NCBI GenBank assembly: GCA_021773195.1
Contig: JAJFKN010000052.1
Coordinates: forward strand, 1-43,586
Origin: Gammaproteobacteria bacterium
GTDB lineage: Bacteria > Pseudomonadota > Gammaproteobacteria > JAKBBU01
Length of the DNA: 43,586 nucleotides
Direction: 5' to 3'
The number at the start of each line of letters is the position of its first letter. Within the stretch, counting starts at the first letter, position 1. The notes below the pieces were generated by a model that was not told the origin of the DNA, did no database searches, and worked only from the letters and a program-made list of their open reading frames with translations. Below are positions 17,720-26,221 of this stretch, piece after piece. Position numbers and translations under genes: made by a program.

Positions 17720-17929
17720 ATGGCTAAGGATGTTATCCTAATTAAGTTTTTTTCCATCATCGGCGCTGCTTTTTTAATTTTTGGTATCGTCGTAGGTTTT
17801 TTCGATCTCATGCAGAACACCGTTCTTTCTGCCATCCTATGCGTCATTTTATTGGGTATTGGCGGTTTCTGCGGCATCTTAGCGGTTTGGGAATACTTAC
17901 GAAATTTGGATGATGAATTACACCCTTAA
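17720..17929 (+). CDS. Small two-helix membrane protein (69 aa), unknown function
   Basis: Encodes two hydrophobic helices (about residues 8-30 and 36-57) joined by a short polar turn containing DLMQN, with a charged tail, YLRNLDDELHP. I recognise no family. GGAA lies about 10 bases before the ATG, and a TATACT hexamer sits about 40 bases further upstream as a possible -10. The 3' end overlaps the convergent MFS gene by 4 bases. The opposite strand also has an open frame, but this one has the more natural membrane-protein composition. Confidence 0.6.
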   Translation: MAKDVILIKFFSIIGAAFLIFGIVVGFFDLMQNTVLSAILCVILLGIGGFCGILAVWEYLRNLDDELHP

Positions 17930-19230
17930 GTTTGGGTCTTGGCATGAGTCTCTTTAATAAATAACGTCAAGATGGTTCCCAATAATAAACCGATGGGCAC
18001 CACCGATAAAGCAAATCGATAATCCCCCGTATTGTACATATTTGGCACACCATAATGCGTGTGTAAATCCAATAAATACCCAATGAGTGGTTGGAAAATT
18101 GCCGCACCCAACATTGTAAAGAAATTAGTAAAAGCTAAAGCCGTCCCTGCCAAGCGTTCATTGCAATTTTCCCGAGCGATAGGAAAAATAATCACTTCAC
18201 CACCAGCGCAAAGTCCTAAAAGGAATAACAGAAAGAGAACCAAATCCTTGGGCAAGCCAGGAACAAAAATGATAATGGAAGCCGTAAAAAACGTTGCCAA
18301 AGAAGCAAAAAACAAAGGCATACGACGTGATCGTAAATAATCGGAAATAAAGCCAATAAAGGTTCCACCCACTGCAAAACCTAAAAAGATCATGGAATTG
18401 GCCGTGGCCGCTTCAATCCGAGAAAAGCCATAAGTATCACTTAGGTAAGCGATACCCCATAGTCCTGCCACTGCAGTAATAGGCAAATACAAACAACAAC
18501 CAATGGCACCATTAATCCATATTTGTCGCTTACGTAAAATCAACCAAAGGCCACGTGCTAAATGGCGAAAGTTCATGGCTTCATGCACTTTCAGCTTGCT
18601 GGGTTCTGTACCGGGTTTTCGATCACGAATGACCAAAAACATTAAGGTACTAAGCACAATTCCAATGCCACCAATGGTTAATACCGTGTGGTGCCAGCCG
18701 TATTTATTCACCATACCCGCTAGGGTAATATCGCCCGTCATGGCACCAAACATACCCAAGGCTGAAACCAAACCCGCCACTAAAGCGAAGCGTTCCGAAG
18801 GCAACCAGATAGTTGCAATTTTTAAAACACCTACAAATGCAAAAGCTGAACCAAACCCCATTAAAAAGCGCCCGGCTTCTGCCACCGTTAGGACATGCAT
18901 AGCAAAAAGATAAGAACCCGCAGCACAAATTAAACAAGCCAAAGCCATCAAACGACGCGGGCCATAGCGATCCATGAGCATGCCAACGGGCAATTGCATG
19001 GGATCATAAGCGTAGAAATAAAAAGCCGAAAGATTGCCTAGACGAGCGGCATCAATATGAAAACTACCGATGAGTTCATGGGTCATCACGCTGGGCATGA
19101 TACGGATGAAATATTCATAGCAGAAGAACAGGGCTGAAACGCCACATACAAGCCAGGCGAGCAAATGTATGGATGGTCTATAAGTCATATAAACTACTGG
19201 GGTTGTCTTTACAGGCGAGGATTCTACCAC
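17926..19230 (-). CDS. MFS transporter
   Basis: A 434-residue major facilitator superfamily carrier with about 12 hydrophobic helices. The loop motif after helix 2 is present as GMLMDRYGPRRLM, and a second copy after helix 8 as GFISDYLRSRRMP. Overall it resembles the sugar-phosphate/organic-anion antiporter-like MFS group common in Legionella and Coxiella. The substrate cannot be inferred. A clear paralogue lies at the right end of the window, sharing LYLPIT, FLGFAVGG, SGTALAFTN/AGTALAFTN and the FIKETH tail. It is convergent with the small membrane protein and divergent from the GGDEF-EAL gene. Confidence 0.92.
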   Translation of the reverse strand: MVESSPVKTTPVVYMTYRPSIHLLAWLVCGVSALFFCYEYFIRIMPSVMTHELIGSFHIDAARLGNLSAFYFYAYDPMQLPVGMLMDRYGPRRLMALACLICAAGSYLFAMHVLTVAEAGRFLMGFGSAFAFVGVLKIATIWLPSERFALVAGLVSALGMFGAMTGDITLAGMVNKYGWHHTVLTIGGIGIVLSTLMFLVIRDRKPGTEPSKLKVHEAMNFRHLARGLWLILRKRQIWINGAIGCCLYLPITAVAGLWGIAYLSDTYGFSRIEAATANSMIFLGFAVGGTFIGFISDYLRSRRMPLFFASLATFFTASIIIFVPGLPKDLVLFLLFLLGLCAGGEVIIFPIARENCNERLAGTALAFTNFFTMLGAAIFQPLIGYLLDLHTHYGVPNMYNTGDYRFALSVVPIGLLLGTILTLFIKETHAKTQT

Positions 19231-19330
19231 AATTTGACGCCAATTGTTCCAAAATATGCTATTCTAATGGGTAAGGATAAATGACAATGTCTCACATTCA
19301 GGACAATAGTTAGCCAAGGATTGCGACTAA

Positions 19331-22057
19331 ATGGGTATTTCAAAACTAGACAACCAACCCTTCCTCACCACTCTGGTCCATGGCTCCCCCATTCCCATGA
19401 TGATTGTAGATCAAGAAGGCATCCTCAATTTTTGTAATCCAGCGGCCCTTGAATTATTTGGTTATCGTGAAGATGAGTTGGTCAACCAGCCTATCGAACA
19501 ACTCATCCCTAAAAATATGGCGCACCGGCATCAACAACACCGAAAAGAATACATTGCAAAACCTAGCCTACGCAAAATGGCTTCTGGCCTTGAACTCACA
19601 GCCATGTGCAAAGACGGCCATGAATTTCCTGTGGAAGTCACTTTAAATCCTGTTTCCATCGAAGACCATACCTATGTTTTTTGCACGGTAATTGATTTGT
19701 CATTAATCCTCCAAGCAAAGAAAATCCTTACCACGTCTGATCAGGAATTAGAAGCCACCATCAAACAACGTACCCGCGAACTTTATGAATCAGAACAACG
19801 CTATCATATTCTATATGATCAATCCCCCGATATGTATGTTTCAGTCTGTCCAAAAACAGCAATGATCATACAAAGCAATATGACCACGGTTCATCGTTTG
19901 GGATATAAGGATAAATCAGAAATTATTGGCATGAACTTGCTTGATATGTATCATACCAACTCACAGGAAAAAGCTAAAAAAGCCTTTCTAACATTTTCCG
20001 AAGCAGGTGAAATCCGCAATGAAGAATTATCCTTGCAACACAAAGATGGCTCTACAATACCTGTAATGTTAAGCGCAAACAGCATCAGAGATGCTAAAGG
20101 GAAAATAATCTACAGCATATCTTGCTGGCGTGATATTAGCGATAAAATCGCGCTGGAAAAAGAAAAAAAATCACGAATAGACGCTGAACATAACCTAACG
20201 GAAAATAAACTTTCGAAAAAAGTGATTGAACTAAATCTCATTAACCACGGTACTCAACTCATCATTGCTTCTAAAAACTTTGAAGAAGCCTTGCAAGCTT
20301 GCTTAGGATTTATTTGTACTACATTACATTGGCCTATCGGTCATGTTTATGTGCCCGATAAGAAGTCCAAAAATTTGATTCCTTCAGGCATTTGGCACAT
20401 TGAAGATTCAGAAAAATCCGAGCAATTTAAAACCATCACCAACCAATTTTGTTTTGAGATGGGCGTCGGCTTGCCTGGCCGAGTATGGGAAAGTCACTGC
20501 CCTGATTGGATAGAAGATATCTACAAAGATGATAACTTTCCCCGCGCAAAAGTCTGCAAAGATCTAGCCGTTCATGGCGCAGTTGGGTTTCCTGTTATCG
20601 CCTATGAAAAGGTTGTCGCTGTCTTGGAACTTTTCTCCTATGATACTCAGCCGATAGATGATGAATTGTTAAAAACATTCCATGTCTTAGGCACACAGTT
20701 AGGCAGCGTCTTTGAACGTAAACAAATTGAAGATAAGCTAGAAAAACTAGCTCATTTTGACTTAGTCACCGCTTTACCCAATCGCGGTTATTTTTTAAAT
20801 ATGTTAGACAGAGCATTATCCAATGCAAAACGCCAAGATACTGAACTAGCCGTTCTGTTTTTAGATTTAAATGGTTTTAAAAATATTAATGATAGCCTGG
20901 GCCATGATTTTGGTGATCAGCTGCTACGTCATGTGGCCGACCGACTTTCTCATGCCATACGTAACAGTGACTTTATCGGACGGCTGGGTGGTGATGAATT
21001 CATTGTTTTAGCCGAAAACTTATCCACCGAATTAACGGGCGCCAATATAGCTAACCGCCTGATTAAAGCTATGGAACAACCTTTCCTTATCAATGGACGA
21101 CAACTTAACATCTCTGTAAGCATTGGTATTGCCCAATACCCTACCGGGGGTGACGAAGCCAATGAACTCATTCAACATGCTGATCTAGCCATGTACCAAG
21201 CAAAATCATCAGGGCAAGCTAACTACCACTATTATACGGAACAGTTAAATACCCAAGCTATCCGTCGTATTGAGATGGAACAACGATTACGTAATGCCAT
21301 CGCAGAAAATAATTTATACTTAGTTTATCAACCACAAATCGATTTACGCAATGATAATATTTATGGTGTAGAAGTATTATTACGCTGGAATGACCCTCAG
21401 TTTGGTGAAGTGAGCCCTGAAGAATTTATCCCCATCGCCGAATCCAGCGGCATCATCCATAACATTGGGCAATGGGTAATAACACATTCCCTTAACGAAC
21501 TCAACCGCCTCAAAAACCACCTTCCTCACTTTGATAACAAAAAAATCAGTATTAACTGTTCTGTTCTACAATTGCAAGATCATAAGTTTTACCAATTTGT
21601 AGAAGAGGTGTTAAAAGAAGCTGGTATCCACCCAGACAATATCACTTTTGAAATTACCGAATCTGTCCTCATGAAAGACATAGAGCTGGCCAATGACTTA
21701 TTGCTAAAGTATCGAAAACTAGGCTTGAGATTTTCGGTAGACGATTTCGGGACGGGTTATTCTTCCATGAATTACCTAAAACAATTGCCCATCTCTGTTT
21801 TAAAGATTGATAAAATATTTATATCACAAATTGATTCGCAAAATAGTGACAAACACATCGCAAAAGCTATGGTCCAACTGGCCCATGCTTTAAATATGGA
21901 AGTAGTAGCAGAAGGCATTGAAACTGAAATGCAAAAAAACACCCTGCGGGCCATGAGTTGTGATTTTGGCCAAGGATTTTATTTCGCTAAAGGTTTAGGT
22001 TATGATGAATTCAAAACCTACTTGGAAAAAAATCACAACCCATCAAAAGTCAACTAA
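19331..22057 (+). CDS. PAS-PAS-GAF-GGDEF-EAL cyclic-di-GMP turnover protein
   Basis: A 908-residue soluble signalling protein without membrane helices. Domain order: PAS (about 8-125), PAS (about 155-270), GAF (about 300-460), GGDEF (about 475-640) and EAL (about 655-900). The cyclase site is an intact GGDEF (residues 553-557) preceded at the correct distance by the inhibitory I-site RNSD. In the phosphodiesterase domain the signature reads EVL (GVEVLLRW), keeping the metal-binding glutamate. The downstream catalytic motifs FEITESV, DDFGTGYSS, LKIDKIF and VAEGIET are all present. Both activities are therefore possible. It is followed 2 bases later by the MNT/HEPN genes, so the three are probably cotranscribed. 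Confidence 0.95.
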   Translation: MGISKLDNQPFLTTLVHGSPIPMMIVDQEGILNFCNPAALELFGYREDELVNQPIEQLIPKNMAHRHQQHRKEYIAKPSLRKMASGLELTAMCKDGHEFPVEVTLNPVSIEDHTYVFCTVIDLSLILQAKKILTTSDQELEATIKQRTRELYESEQRYHILYDQSPDMYVSVCPKTAMIIQSNMTTVHRLGYKDKSEIIGMNLLDMYHTNSQEKAKKAFLTFSEAGEIRNEELSLQHKDGSTIPVMLSANSIRDAKGKIIYSISCWRDISDKIALEKEKKSRIDAEHNLTENKLSKKVIELNLINHGTQLIIASKNFEEALQACLGFICTTLHWPIGHVYVPDKKSKNLIPSGIWHIEDSEKSEQFKTITNQFCFEMGVGLPGRVWESHCPDWIEDIYKDDNFPRAKVCKDLAVHGAVGFPVIAYEKVVAVLELFSYDTQPIDDELLKTFHVLGTQLGSVFERKQIEDKLEKLAHFDLVTALPNRGYFLNMLDRALSNAKRQDTELAVLFLDLNGFKNINDSLGHDFGDQLLRHVADRLSHAIRNSDFIGRLGGDEFIVLAENLSTELTGANIANRLIKAMEQPFLINGRQLNISVSIGIAQYPTGGDEANELIQHADLAMYQAKSSGQANYHYYTEQLNTQAIRRIEMEQRLRNAIAENNLYLVYQPQIDLRNDNIYGVEVLLRWNDPQFGEVSPEEFIPIAESSGIIHNIGQWVITHSLNELNRLKNHLPHFDNKKISINCSVLQLQDHKFYQFVEEVLKEAGIHPDNITFEITESVLMKDIELANDLLLKYRKLGLRFSVDDFGTGYSSMNYLKQLPISVLKIDKIFISQIDSQNSDKHIAKAMVQLAHALNMEVVAEGIETEMQKNTLRAMSCDFGQGFYFAKGLGYDEFKTYLEKNHNPSKVN

Positions 22058-22059
22058 CT

Positions 22060-22338
22060 ATGAAATATGAATTTATTGAAAAATTGAAATTACTACCCTT
22101 TGTCAATGGCATTTACTTATTCGGCTCTCGAGCCACAGGTGAACAGCGCCCTCGCTCTGATATCGACATTGCAATCCTGTGCCCAAATGCCAGTGAACAA
22201 CAATGGTTGGAAATATTGGATATCGTTGAGAACTCTGATACACTGCTTAAGGTGGATTGTGTTCGCTACGACACGCTCCAAAATAACCAACTGAAAATAC
22301 AGATCGATAAAGAAAAGCAGGTTCTTTATGAGCGATAA
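22060..22338 (+). CDS. mntA: MNT-domain nucleotidyltransferase antitoxin (MntA-like)
   Basis: A 92-residue minimal nucleotidyltransferase. The catalytic signature is G22-S23-R24 followed by D34 and D36 (LFGSRATGEQRPRSDIDIAI). In this family the MNT protein neutralises the HEPN partner by transferring AMP to a tyrosine of the toxin, or acts as in the HI0073 pair. It starts 2 bases after the GGDEF-EAL stop codon, and its 3' end overlaps the HEPN gene by 11 bases, the usual coupled arrangement. Confidence 0.9.
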   Translation: MKYEFIEKLKLLPFVNGIYLFGSRATGEQRPRSDIDIAILCPNASEQQWLEILDIVENSDTLLKVDCVRYDTLQNNQLKIQIDKEKQVLYER

Positions 22339-22711
22339 ACTCAATCTTCGTTATCAGCAACTCAGTGATGCCATTGAACGCCTAGACGAAGTTATGAAAA
22401 AATCTTTAGCCCAAGATGATATTGTACTTGACGCAGCTATCCAACGCTTTGAATTTACCTACGAGTTGACCTGGAAGTTCCTACAAAAAAAACTGGCCCA
22501 AGAAGGCATACAGGTAAATTCGCCACGGCAAGCCTTTGCGGAAGCTTACCAAATAGGTTATATCAATAATGAGGAATTATGGCTAAAAATGATAAAAGAT
22601 CGAAACTTAACGACCCATACCTATAAAAAAGCAACGGCCTTAGACGTTTATAATAATCTCGCTGATTATTTACCTCTCCTGAAAACTCTCATAAAAAAAA
22701 CGGCACCTTAA
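22328..22711 (+). CDS. hepT: HEPN-domain toxin (HepT/HI0074-like)
   Basis: A 127-residue all-helical HEPN protein of the HI0074/HepT group. The RNase motif Rx4HxY is present as R92-NLTT-H97-T-Y99, and Y99 is the equivalent of the tyrosine adenylylated by MntA. The N-terminal half (LDAAIQRFEFTYELTWKFLQ) is typical of the nucleotidyltransferase-substrate-binding fold. The gene overlaps mntA by 11 bases. Its TAA stop (22709-22711) lies in the loop of the transcription terminator that follows. Confidence 0.9.
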   Translation: MSDKLNLRYQQLSDAIERLDEVMKKSLAQDDIVLDAAIQRFEFTYELTWKFLQKKLAQEGIQVNSPRQAFAEAYQIGYINNEELWLKMIKDRNLTTHTYKKATALDVYNNLADYLPLLKTLIKKTAP

Positions 22712-22725
22712 GCACCGTTTTTTTT
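22693..22725 (+). terminator. Intrinsic terminator at the end of the GGDEF-EAL/mntA/hepT unit
   Basis: An A-rich tract and ACGG pair with CCGT followed by eight T residues, giving a stem with flanking A/T runs that could work in both directions. The hepT stop codon is inside the loop. The minus-strand DUF378 gene ends about 48 bases to the right, so the site may serve both transcripts. Confidence 0.85.
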
Positions 22726-22772
22726 GCAAAATAAAGCTCCTCTGTTCTGCGGCTGCTAATAACGTTACCTTA

Positions 22773-22979
22773 TTAGCTTGTTTTACCACCAAAAAGTGTA
22801 TAAAGCATGTAGAGAGCTGCCACACCCACTACGATATATACCACTCGAGCTAACATGCTCATGTGGCCAAAGATGGTAGCTACTAAATCAAAATTAAAGG
22901 CCCCCACTAAACCCCAGTTTAATGCGCCTACAATGACGAGGATCATAGCAACCCATCCGACCATGCCTAGATCTTTCAT
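22773..22979 (-). CDS. DUF378 small membrane protein
   Basis: A 68-residue protein with two transmembrane helices. The DUF378 pattern is clear: WVAMILVIVGALNWGLVGAFNFDLVA, then a second helix ARVVYIVVGVAALYMLY. The start at 22979 was chosen because AGGAG lies 8 bases upstream; the frame stays open another 42 codons upstream but that stretch does not look like a member of this family. The function is unknown. It is a single gene between two divergent units. Confidence 0.85.
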   Translation of the reverse strand: MKDLGMVGWVAMILVIVGALNWGLVGAFNFDLVATIFGHMSMLARVVYIVVGVAALYMLYTLFGGKTS

Positions 22980-23217
22980 GATGTTACTCCTATATTCAGC
23001 TTCATCTATAAGTATAACGCGCGTACATTTATTGTCCAAGCCAACCCTTAAGTGGGCTGCCATTCTTATTTCATAACTGCCTAATTTTACAATACTTTCC
23101 CCCACCTTTGCGCTAAACCATTTAACCTAAAATAAATGCCATTGTAATCCATAAAATAGTGATTTAAGATGCCTCTGGTTTGCTCTCAATTGAGCGTTCA
23201 CAGCAGTAAGGACTCAT

Positions 23218-23874
23218 ATGCAAAGTTACAATAAACACTTTATTCAATTTGCTCTGGAACAGGGCGCCTTAAAGTTTGGTGAATTCACTCTAAAATCAGG
23301 GCGTAAAAGCCCTTACTTTTTCAATGCTGGATTGTTTAATACGGGTGAGAGCCTTGCTTTGCTTGCGGGTTTCTATGCACAAGTCATCAAAGAAAAAAAC
23401 CTTGAATTTGATATGGTATTTGGCCCTGCCTATAAAGGGATACCTTTAGCTTGCGCTACTAGTATTGCCTTAGCAGCCAATTATGCTGTGGATAAACCCT
23501 TTGCGTTTAATCGCAAAGAGGCCAAAAATCACGGTGAAGGCGGCAATGTTGTTGGGGCCGACTTACGAGGTAATGTTTTATTAATAGATGATGTTATTAC
23601 AGCTGGCACAGCCATCGGCGAATGCATGCCATTGATAGAAAAAGCCGGTGCCACATTGTCTCATATCCTGATCGCATTAGACCGTCAAGAACGAGGACAA
23701 GGCAGCCGCTCTGCTATTGCAGAAATAGCCCAAAAGTACCAGGTTCAAATTCATAGCATCATTACTCTAGAAGACTTGATGAATTATCTGCATGAACATG
23801 ATGAATTAGATAAGAATATATTAAGCCGATTTGAAGCTTATCGTAAAGAATACGGCGTGGGTATTATTCAATGA
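23218..23874 (+). CDS. pyrE: Orotate phosphoribosyltransferase
   Basis: Pyrimidine synthesis enzyme that joins orotate to PRPP to give OMP. The PRPP-binding signature [15 protein letters not shown] lies at about residues 118-132, and [24 protein letters not shown] and [13 protein letters not shown] are typical of the gammaproteobacterial enzyme. The length of 218 is close to E. coli PyrE (213). AAGGA lies about 6 bases before the ATG. The stop overlaps the queC start by 4 bases (ATGA), which couples the two genes. Confidence 0.97.
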   Translation: MQSYNKHFIQFALEQGALKFGEFTLKSGRKSPYFFNAGLFNTGESLALLAGFYAQVIKEKNLEFDMVFGPAYKGIPLACATSIALAANYAVDKPFAFNRKEAKNHGEGGNVVGADLRGNVLLIDDVITAGTAIGECMPLIEKAGATLSHILIALDRQERGQGSRSAIAEIAQKYQVQIHSIITLEDLMNYLHEHDELDKNILSRFEAYRKEYGVGIIQ

Positions 23875-24548
23875 AAGCCGTAATAATTTTTTCAGGCGGA
23901 TTAGATTCCACAACGGTATTAGCCAATGCTGTAAATCAAGGTTATGACTGCCATGCCTTAACCTTCGATTACGGACAACGCCATGACGCGGAATTACAAG
24001 CAGCAAGAAACATCGCCAAACACTATTCAGTACCACATAAAATAATTAAATTGCCCCTACGTAACCTCATCGCAGGCTCTGCCTTAACCGATGACACTAT
24101 AGATGTACCTGAATACACCGGCTGTGAAAATATTCCTACGACTTACGTCCCAGCACGCAATACCATTTTTTTAAGTGTTGCTCTAGGTTATGCCGAAGTC
24201 ATCGGCGCTAATGATTTATTTATTGGCGTGAGTTCTGTAGATTACTCTGGCTACCCCGATTGCCGTCCAGAATACTATGATGCCTTTGAAAAGTTAGCTT
24301 GCCTGGCTACCAAAGCCGGCGTAGAAGGCAATCCTTTCACTATCCATCGCCCCTTGATCCATTTATCCAAAGCTCAAACCATTGAACTTGGAATGACTCT
24401 GGGCTTGGATTACAGTATGACGGTATCATGCTATCAAGCCAATAGTCGAGGCGAAGCTTGTGGTACCTGTGACAGTTGCGCACTGCGCAAAAAGGGTTTT
24501 GTAGATGCGGGGATTGAAGATCCTACACGCTATGGGGTGGTTGCTTGA
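23871..24548 (+). CDS. queC: 7-cyano-7-deazaguanine synthase QueC
   Basis: Makes preQ0 from 7-carboxy-7-deazaguanine, ammonia and ATP on the way to queuosine in tRNA. The PP-loop SGGLDSTT is at residues 8-15 and the four zinc ligands C187, C197, C200 and C203 form the expected C-x9-CxxCxxC pattern. [26 protein letters not shown] and [16 protein letters not shown] are family hallmarks. It overlaps pyrE by 4 bases and is convergent with elaA, with 26 bases of shared coding sequence. No other que gene is in the window. Confidence 0.97.
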   Translation: MKAVIIFSGGLDSTTVLANAVNQGYDCHALTFDYGQRHDAELQAARNIAKHYSVPHKIIKLPLRNLIAGSALTDDTIDVPEYTGCENIPTTYVPARNTIFLSVALGYAEVIGANDLFIGVSSVDYSGYPDCRPEYYDAFEKLACLATKAGVEGNPFTIHRPLIHLSKAQTIELGMTLGLDYSMTVSCYQANSRGEACGTCDSCALRKKGFVDAGIEDPTRYGVVA

Positions 24549-24984
24549 TCATAGCAATATGATCGATATCATCTTCTAAATAAACTTCACCATAGGACTC
24601 GAATCTGAAACTAGCGTAGAATTTTTCTAAATAATGTTGCGCAGAAATATGAATGGCACGCTGACAATAAGGACCTGATTCCAACCAGCGAAGAATCTCT
24701 GTCATTAAAGCTCTACCATAGCCATGTTGGCGATGCGCTTTATCCACCACCACACGACCAAAGCTTAAAGGTTTACAGGTATCTTCTGGGGTAAAGACTC
24801 GTGCGTAAGCCACCAATGTGCCTTTCTCATCGTAACCTAGACAATGCATGGCTTCTTGATCTTTGCCATCGCAATCTAAATAGGGGCACTCTTGTTCCAC
24901 AACAAATATTTGTGAACGCAAACGCAGCACGTCATACAGAACTTCTGGTTTAAACTCATCAAAACGAAACCACTGCCAATTCAT
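24523..24984 (-). CDS. elaA: GNAT N-acetyltransferase, ElaA family
   Basis: A 153-residue acetyltransferase fold with the ElaA N-terminus ([26 protein letters not shown]) and the acetyl-CoA loop [18 protein letters not shown]. The substrate is unknown. The start codon shares one base with the Rieske gene stop (TAATG), so it is the last gene of that transcript. Its 3' end overlaps queC convergently. Confidence 0.9.
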   Translation of the reverse strand: MNWQWFRFDEFKPEVLYDVLRLRSQIFVVEQECPYLDCDGKDQEAMHCLGYDEKGTLVAYARVFTPEDTCKPLSFGRVVVDKAHRQHGYGRALMTEILRWLESGPYCQRAIHISAQHYLEKFYASFRFESYGEVYLEDDIDHIAMIKQPPHSV

Positions 24985-25298
24985 TATTCTCTATCATCCT
25001 TTACTTGTACCATGCCATTTTCAATGCGCACAGGAAAAATATGAATGTCTTCATAGGCGGGCGGACAAGTACATGCGCCAGTTTTTATATTGAAGGCAGC
25101 ACCATGGCGCGGACAAATGATTTCATCGCCTTCAATATCACCACCCGTGAGGATGCCGCCATCATGTGTACAAATATCATGAAAAGCATAAAACTTACCC
25201 TGCAGCTTTACCACAGCAACAGGATCATCATCTAACTCAATGACCTGCCAATGGTCATCCTCAAAGGCTTCTACTTTTGCTACATTTACCCAATTCAT
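24984..25298 (-). CDS. Rieske [2Fe-2S] ferredoxin-type protein
   Basis: A 104-residue soluble Rieske protein. Cluster ligands are C43 and H45 (CTH) and C62 and H65 (CPRH), with an 18-residue spacing between the two motifs. There is no membrane anchor or oxygenase domain, so it is of the stand-alone ferredoxin/NirD-small-subunit type. Placed after sufT, it may carry electrons for the SUF machinery or be a simple client. A ~140-base gap rich in repeats separates it from sufT, so cotranscription with the suf genes is probable but not certain. Confidence 0.92.
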   Translation of the reverse strand: MNWVNVAKVEAFEDDHWQVIELDDDPVAVVKLQGKFYAFHDICTHDGGILTGGDIEGDEIICPRHGAAFNIKTGACTCPPAYEDIHIFPVRIENGMVQVKDDRE

Positions 25299-25317
25299 TT
25301 TTTACCTCATTTTAATG

Positions 25318-25346
25318 GACCCCGGAATTGCTTCGCAATCCGGGGT
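25318..25346. repeat. CCCCGG-type intergenic hairpin
   Basis: An inverted repeat with arms ACCCCGGA-type and TCCGGGGT around a central TTGCTTCGCAA. Related hairpins occur at 34288-34320 and 36082-36101. It lies in the sufT-Rieske gap and has no T-run. Confidence 0.65.
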
Positions 25347-25359
25347 GACGTTAAATTGT

Positions 25360-25433
25360 CCCCTAACGTCATTCCCGATACAACCCTAAGGTCATTCCCC
25401 ATACAACCCTAACGTCATTCCCGCGAAGGCGGG
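25360..25433. repeat. Three tandem ~23-bp repeats with the core TAACGTCATTCCCG
   Basis: The unit CTAACGTCATTCCCGATACAACC recurs in near-identical form; the third copy runs into a palindrome, TTCCCGCGAAGGCGGGAA. The core is the reverse complement of the GCGGGAATGACGTTA units tandemly repeated at 35951-36048, so both loci hold the same repeat family. Confidence 0.75.
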
Positions 25434-25441
25434 AATCCATA

Positions 25442-25768
25442 TCATAAAAATCCCAGCTGCAACTTAGCCTCATCAGACATCATCTCTTGTGACCAAGGTG
25501 GATCCCAAACAATCTCCACGTGGGCTTCAGACACACCCTCCACATCCAACACCCTATCTTCAATCATGATAGGAAAAGTCTGCGCCACGGGGCAACCAGG
25601 CGTGGTTAAAGTCATAGTAATATCCACCCGTCCATCGTCATGCACATCCACATTGTAAATCAAACCCAAATCGTAAATATTCACGGGGATTTCCGGATCA
25701 TAAATTTCATGCAAGGCTGCAATGACATCGGTTTTTAAGGCGTCTTTATCTACTTTCATTTCACTCAT
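25442..25768 (-). CDS. sufT: SufT, MIP18/DUF59 Fe-S maturation factor
   Basis: A 108-residue MIP18-family protein. Hallmarks are EIYDPEIPVNIYDLGLIYNV and TMTLTTPGCPVAQTFP with the conserved cysteine. In SUF-dependent bacteria SufT is an auxiliary factor needed for full Fe-S protein maturation under high demand. It begins 3 bases after sufU and closes the tight suf gene cluster. WDPPWSQEMMSDEAKLQLGF at the C-terminus is the standard family ending. Confidence 0.93.
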   Translation of the reverse strand: MSEMKVDKDALKTDVIAALHEIYDPEIPVNIYDLGLIYNVDVHDDGRVDITMTLTTPGCPVAQTFPIMIEDRVLDVEGVSEAHVEIVWDPPWSQEMMSDEAKLQLGFL

Positions 25769-25771
25769 GAT

Positions 25772-26221
25772 TTACTCCGTTGAGGCTTCACGCCCTTTAT
25801 TTTCCAAAGCCGATTGCATAGTGTGCCAAGCTAGGGTGGCACATTTTACTCGTGCAGGGAATTCCTTCACACCCAATAACACGGCTAATTTTCCAAAATC
25901 CATATGACTCTTGGCATGCTCAGAAGTCAATGCTGCATGAAATTCATCAAAGAAGGCTTTCACGTCAGCAATGGTTTTACCCTTTAGAAAATCCGTCATG
26001 AGAGAAGCAGATGCCACTGAAATAGCACAGCCCGTTCCCTGAAAACCAGCATCAGTAATAATATCGTCGTCATTCACCGTCAGATACAGCGATAACTTAT
26101 CGCCACACAGAGGATTATATCCATGGGCATGACGATTAGCATCTTGCAATTCGCAGAAATTATGCGGACTATTATTATGGTCTACAATCACCTGTTGATA
26201 GAGTTCGCGCAAGTCACTCAT
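25772..26221 (-). CDS. sufU: SufU-type sulfur-transfer/scaffold protein
   Basis: An IscU-fold protein of the SufU branch (149 residues). The zinc/cluster ligands C39, D41, C65 and C127 are in place (NPLCGD, GTGCAIS, RVKCATLAW), and the ~19-residue insertion between C65 and C127 that distinguishes SufU from IscU fits the length. In SufU systems the protein takes sulfur from SufS by zinc-ligand exchange, so it replaces SufE, which is absent here. The start overlaps sufS by 4 bases. Confidence 0.94.
   Translation of the reverse strand: MSDLRELYQQVIVDHNNSPHNFCELQDANRHAHGYNPLCGDKLSLYLTVNDDDIITDAGFQGTGCAISVASASLMTDFLKGKTIADVKAFFDEFHAALTSEHAKSHMDFGKLAVLLGVKEFPARVKCATLAWHTMQSALENKGREASTE

Noticed and set aside
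17695..17877. Minus-strand open frame opposite the 69-residue membrane protein
   Set aside because: Lysine/methionine-rich composition, no ribosome site, and fully antisense to a better candidate.
18059..18913. Plus-strand frames inside the MFS gene
   Set aside because: Basic, low-quality composition typical of antisense shadows of a hydrophobic membrane-protein gene.
22980..23105. Upstream extension of the DUF378 protein by 42 residues
   Set aside because: The internal ATG at 22979 has AGGAG upstream and matches the usual length of the family; the extension looks non-coding.
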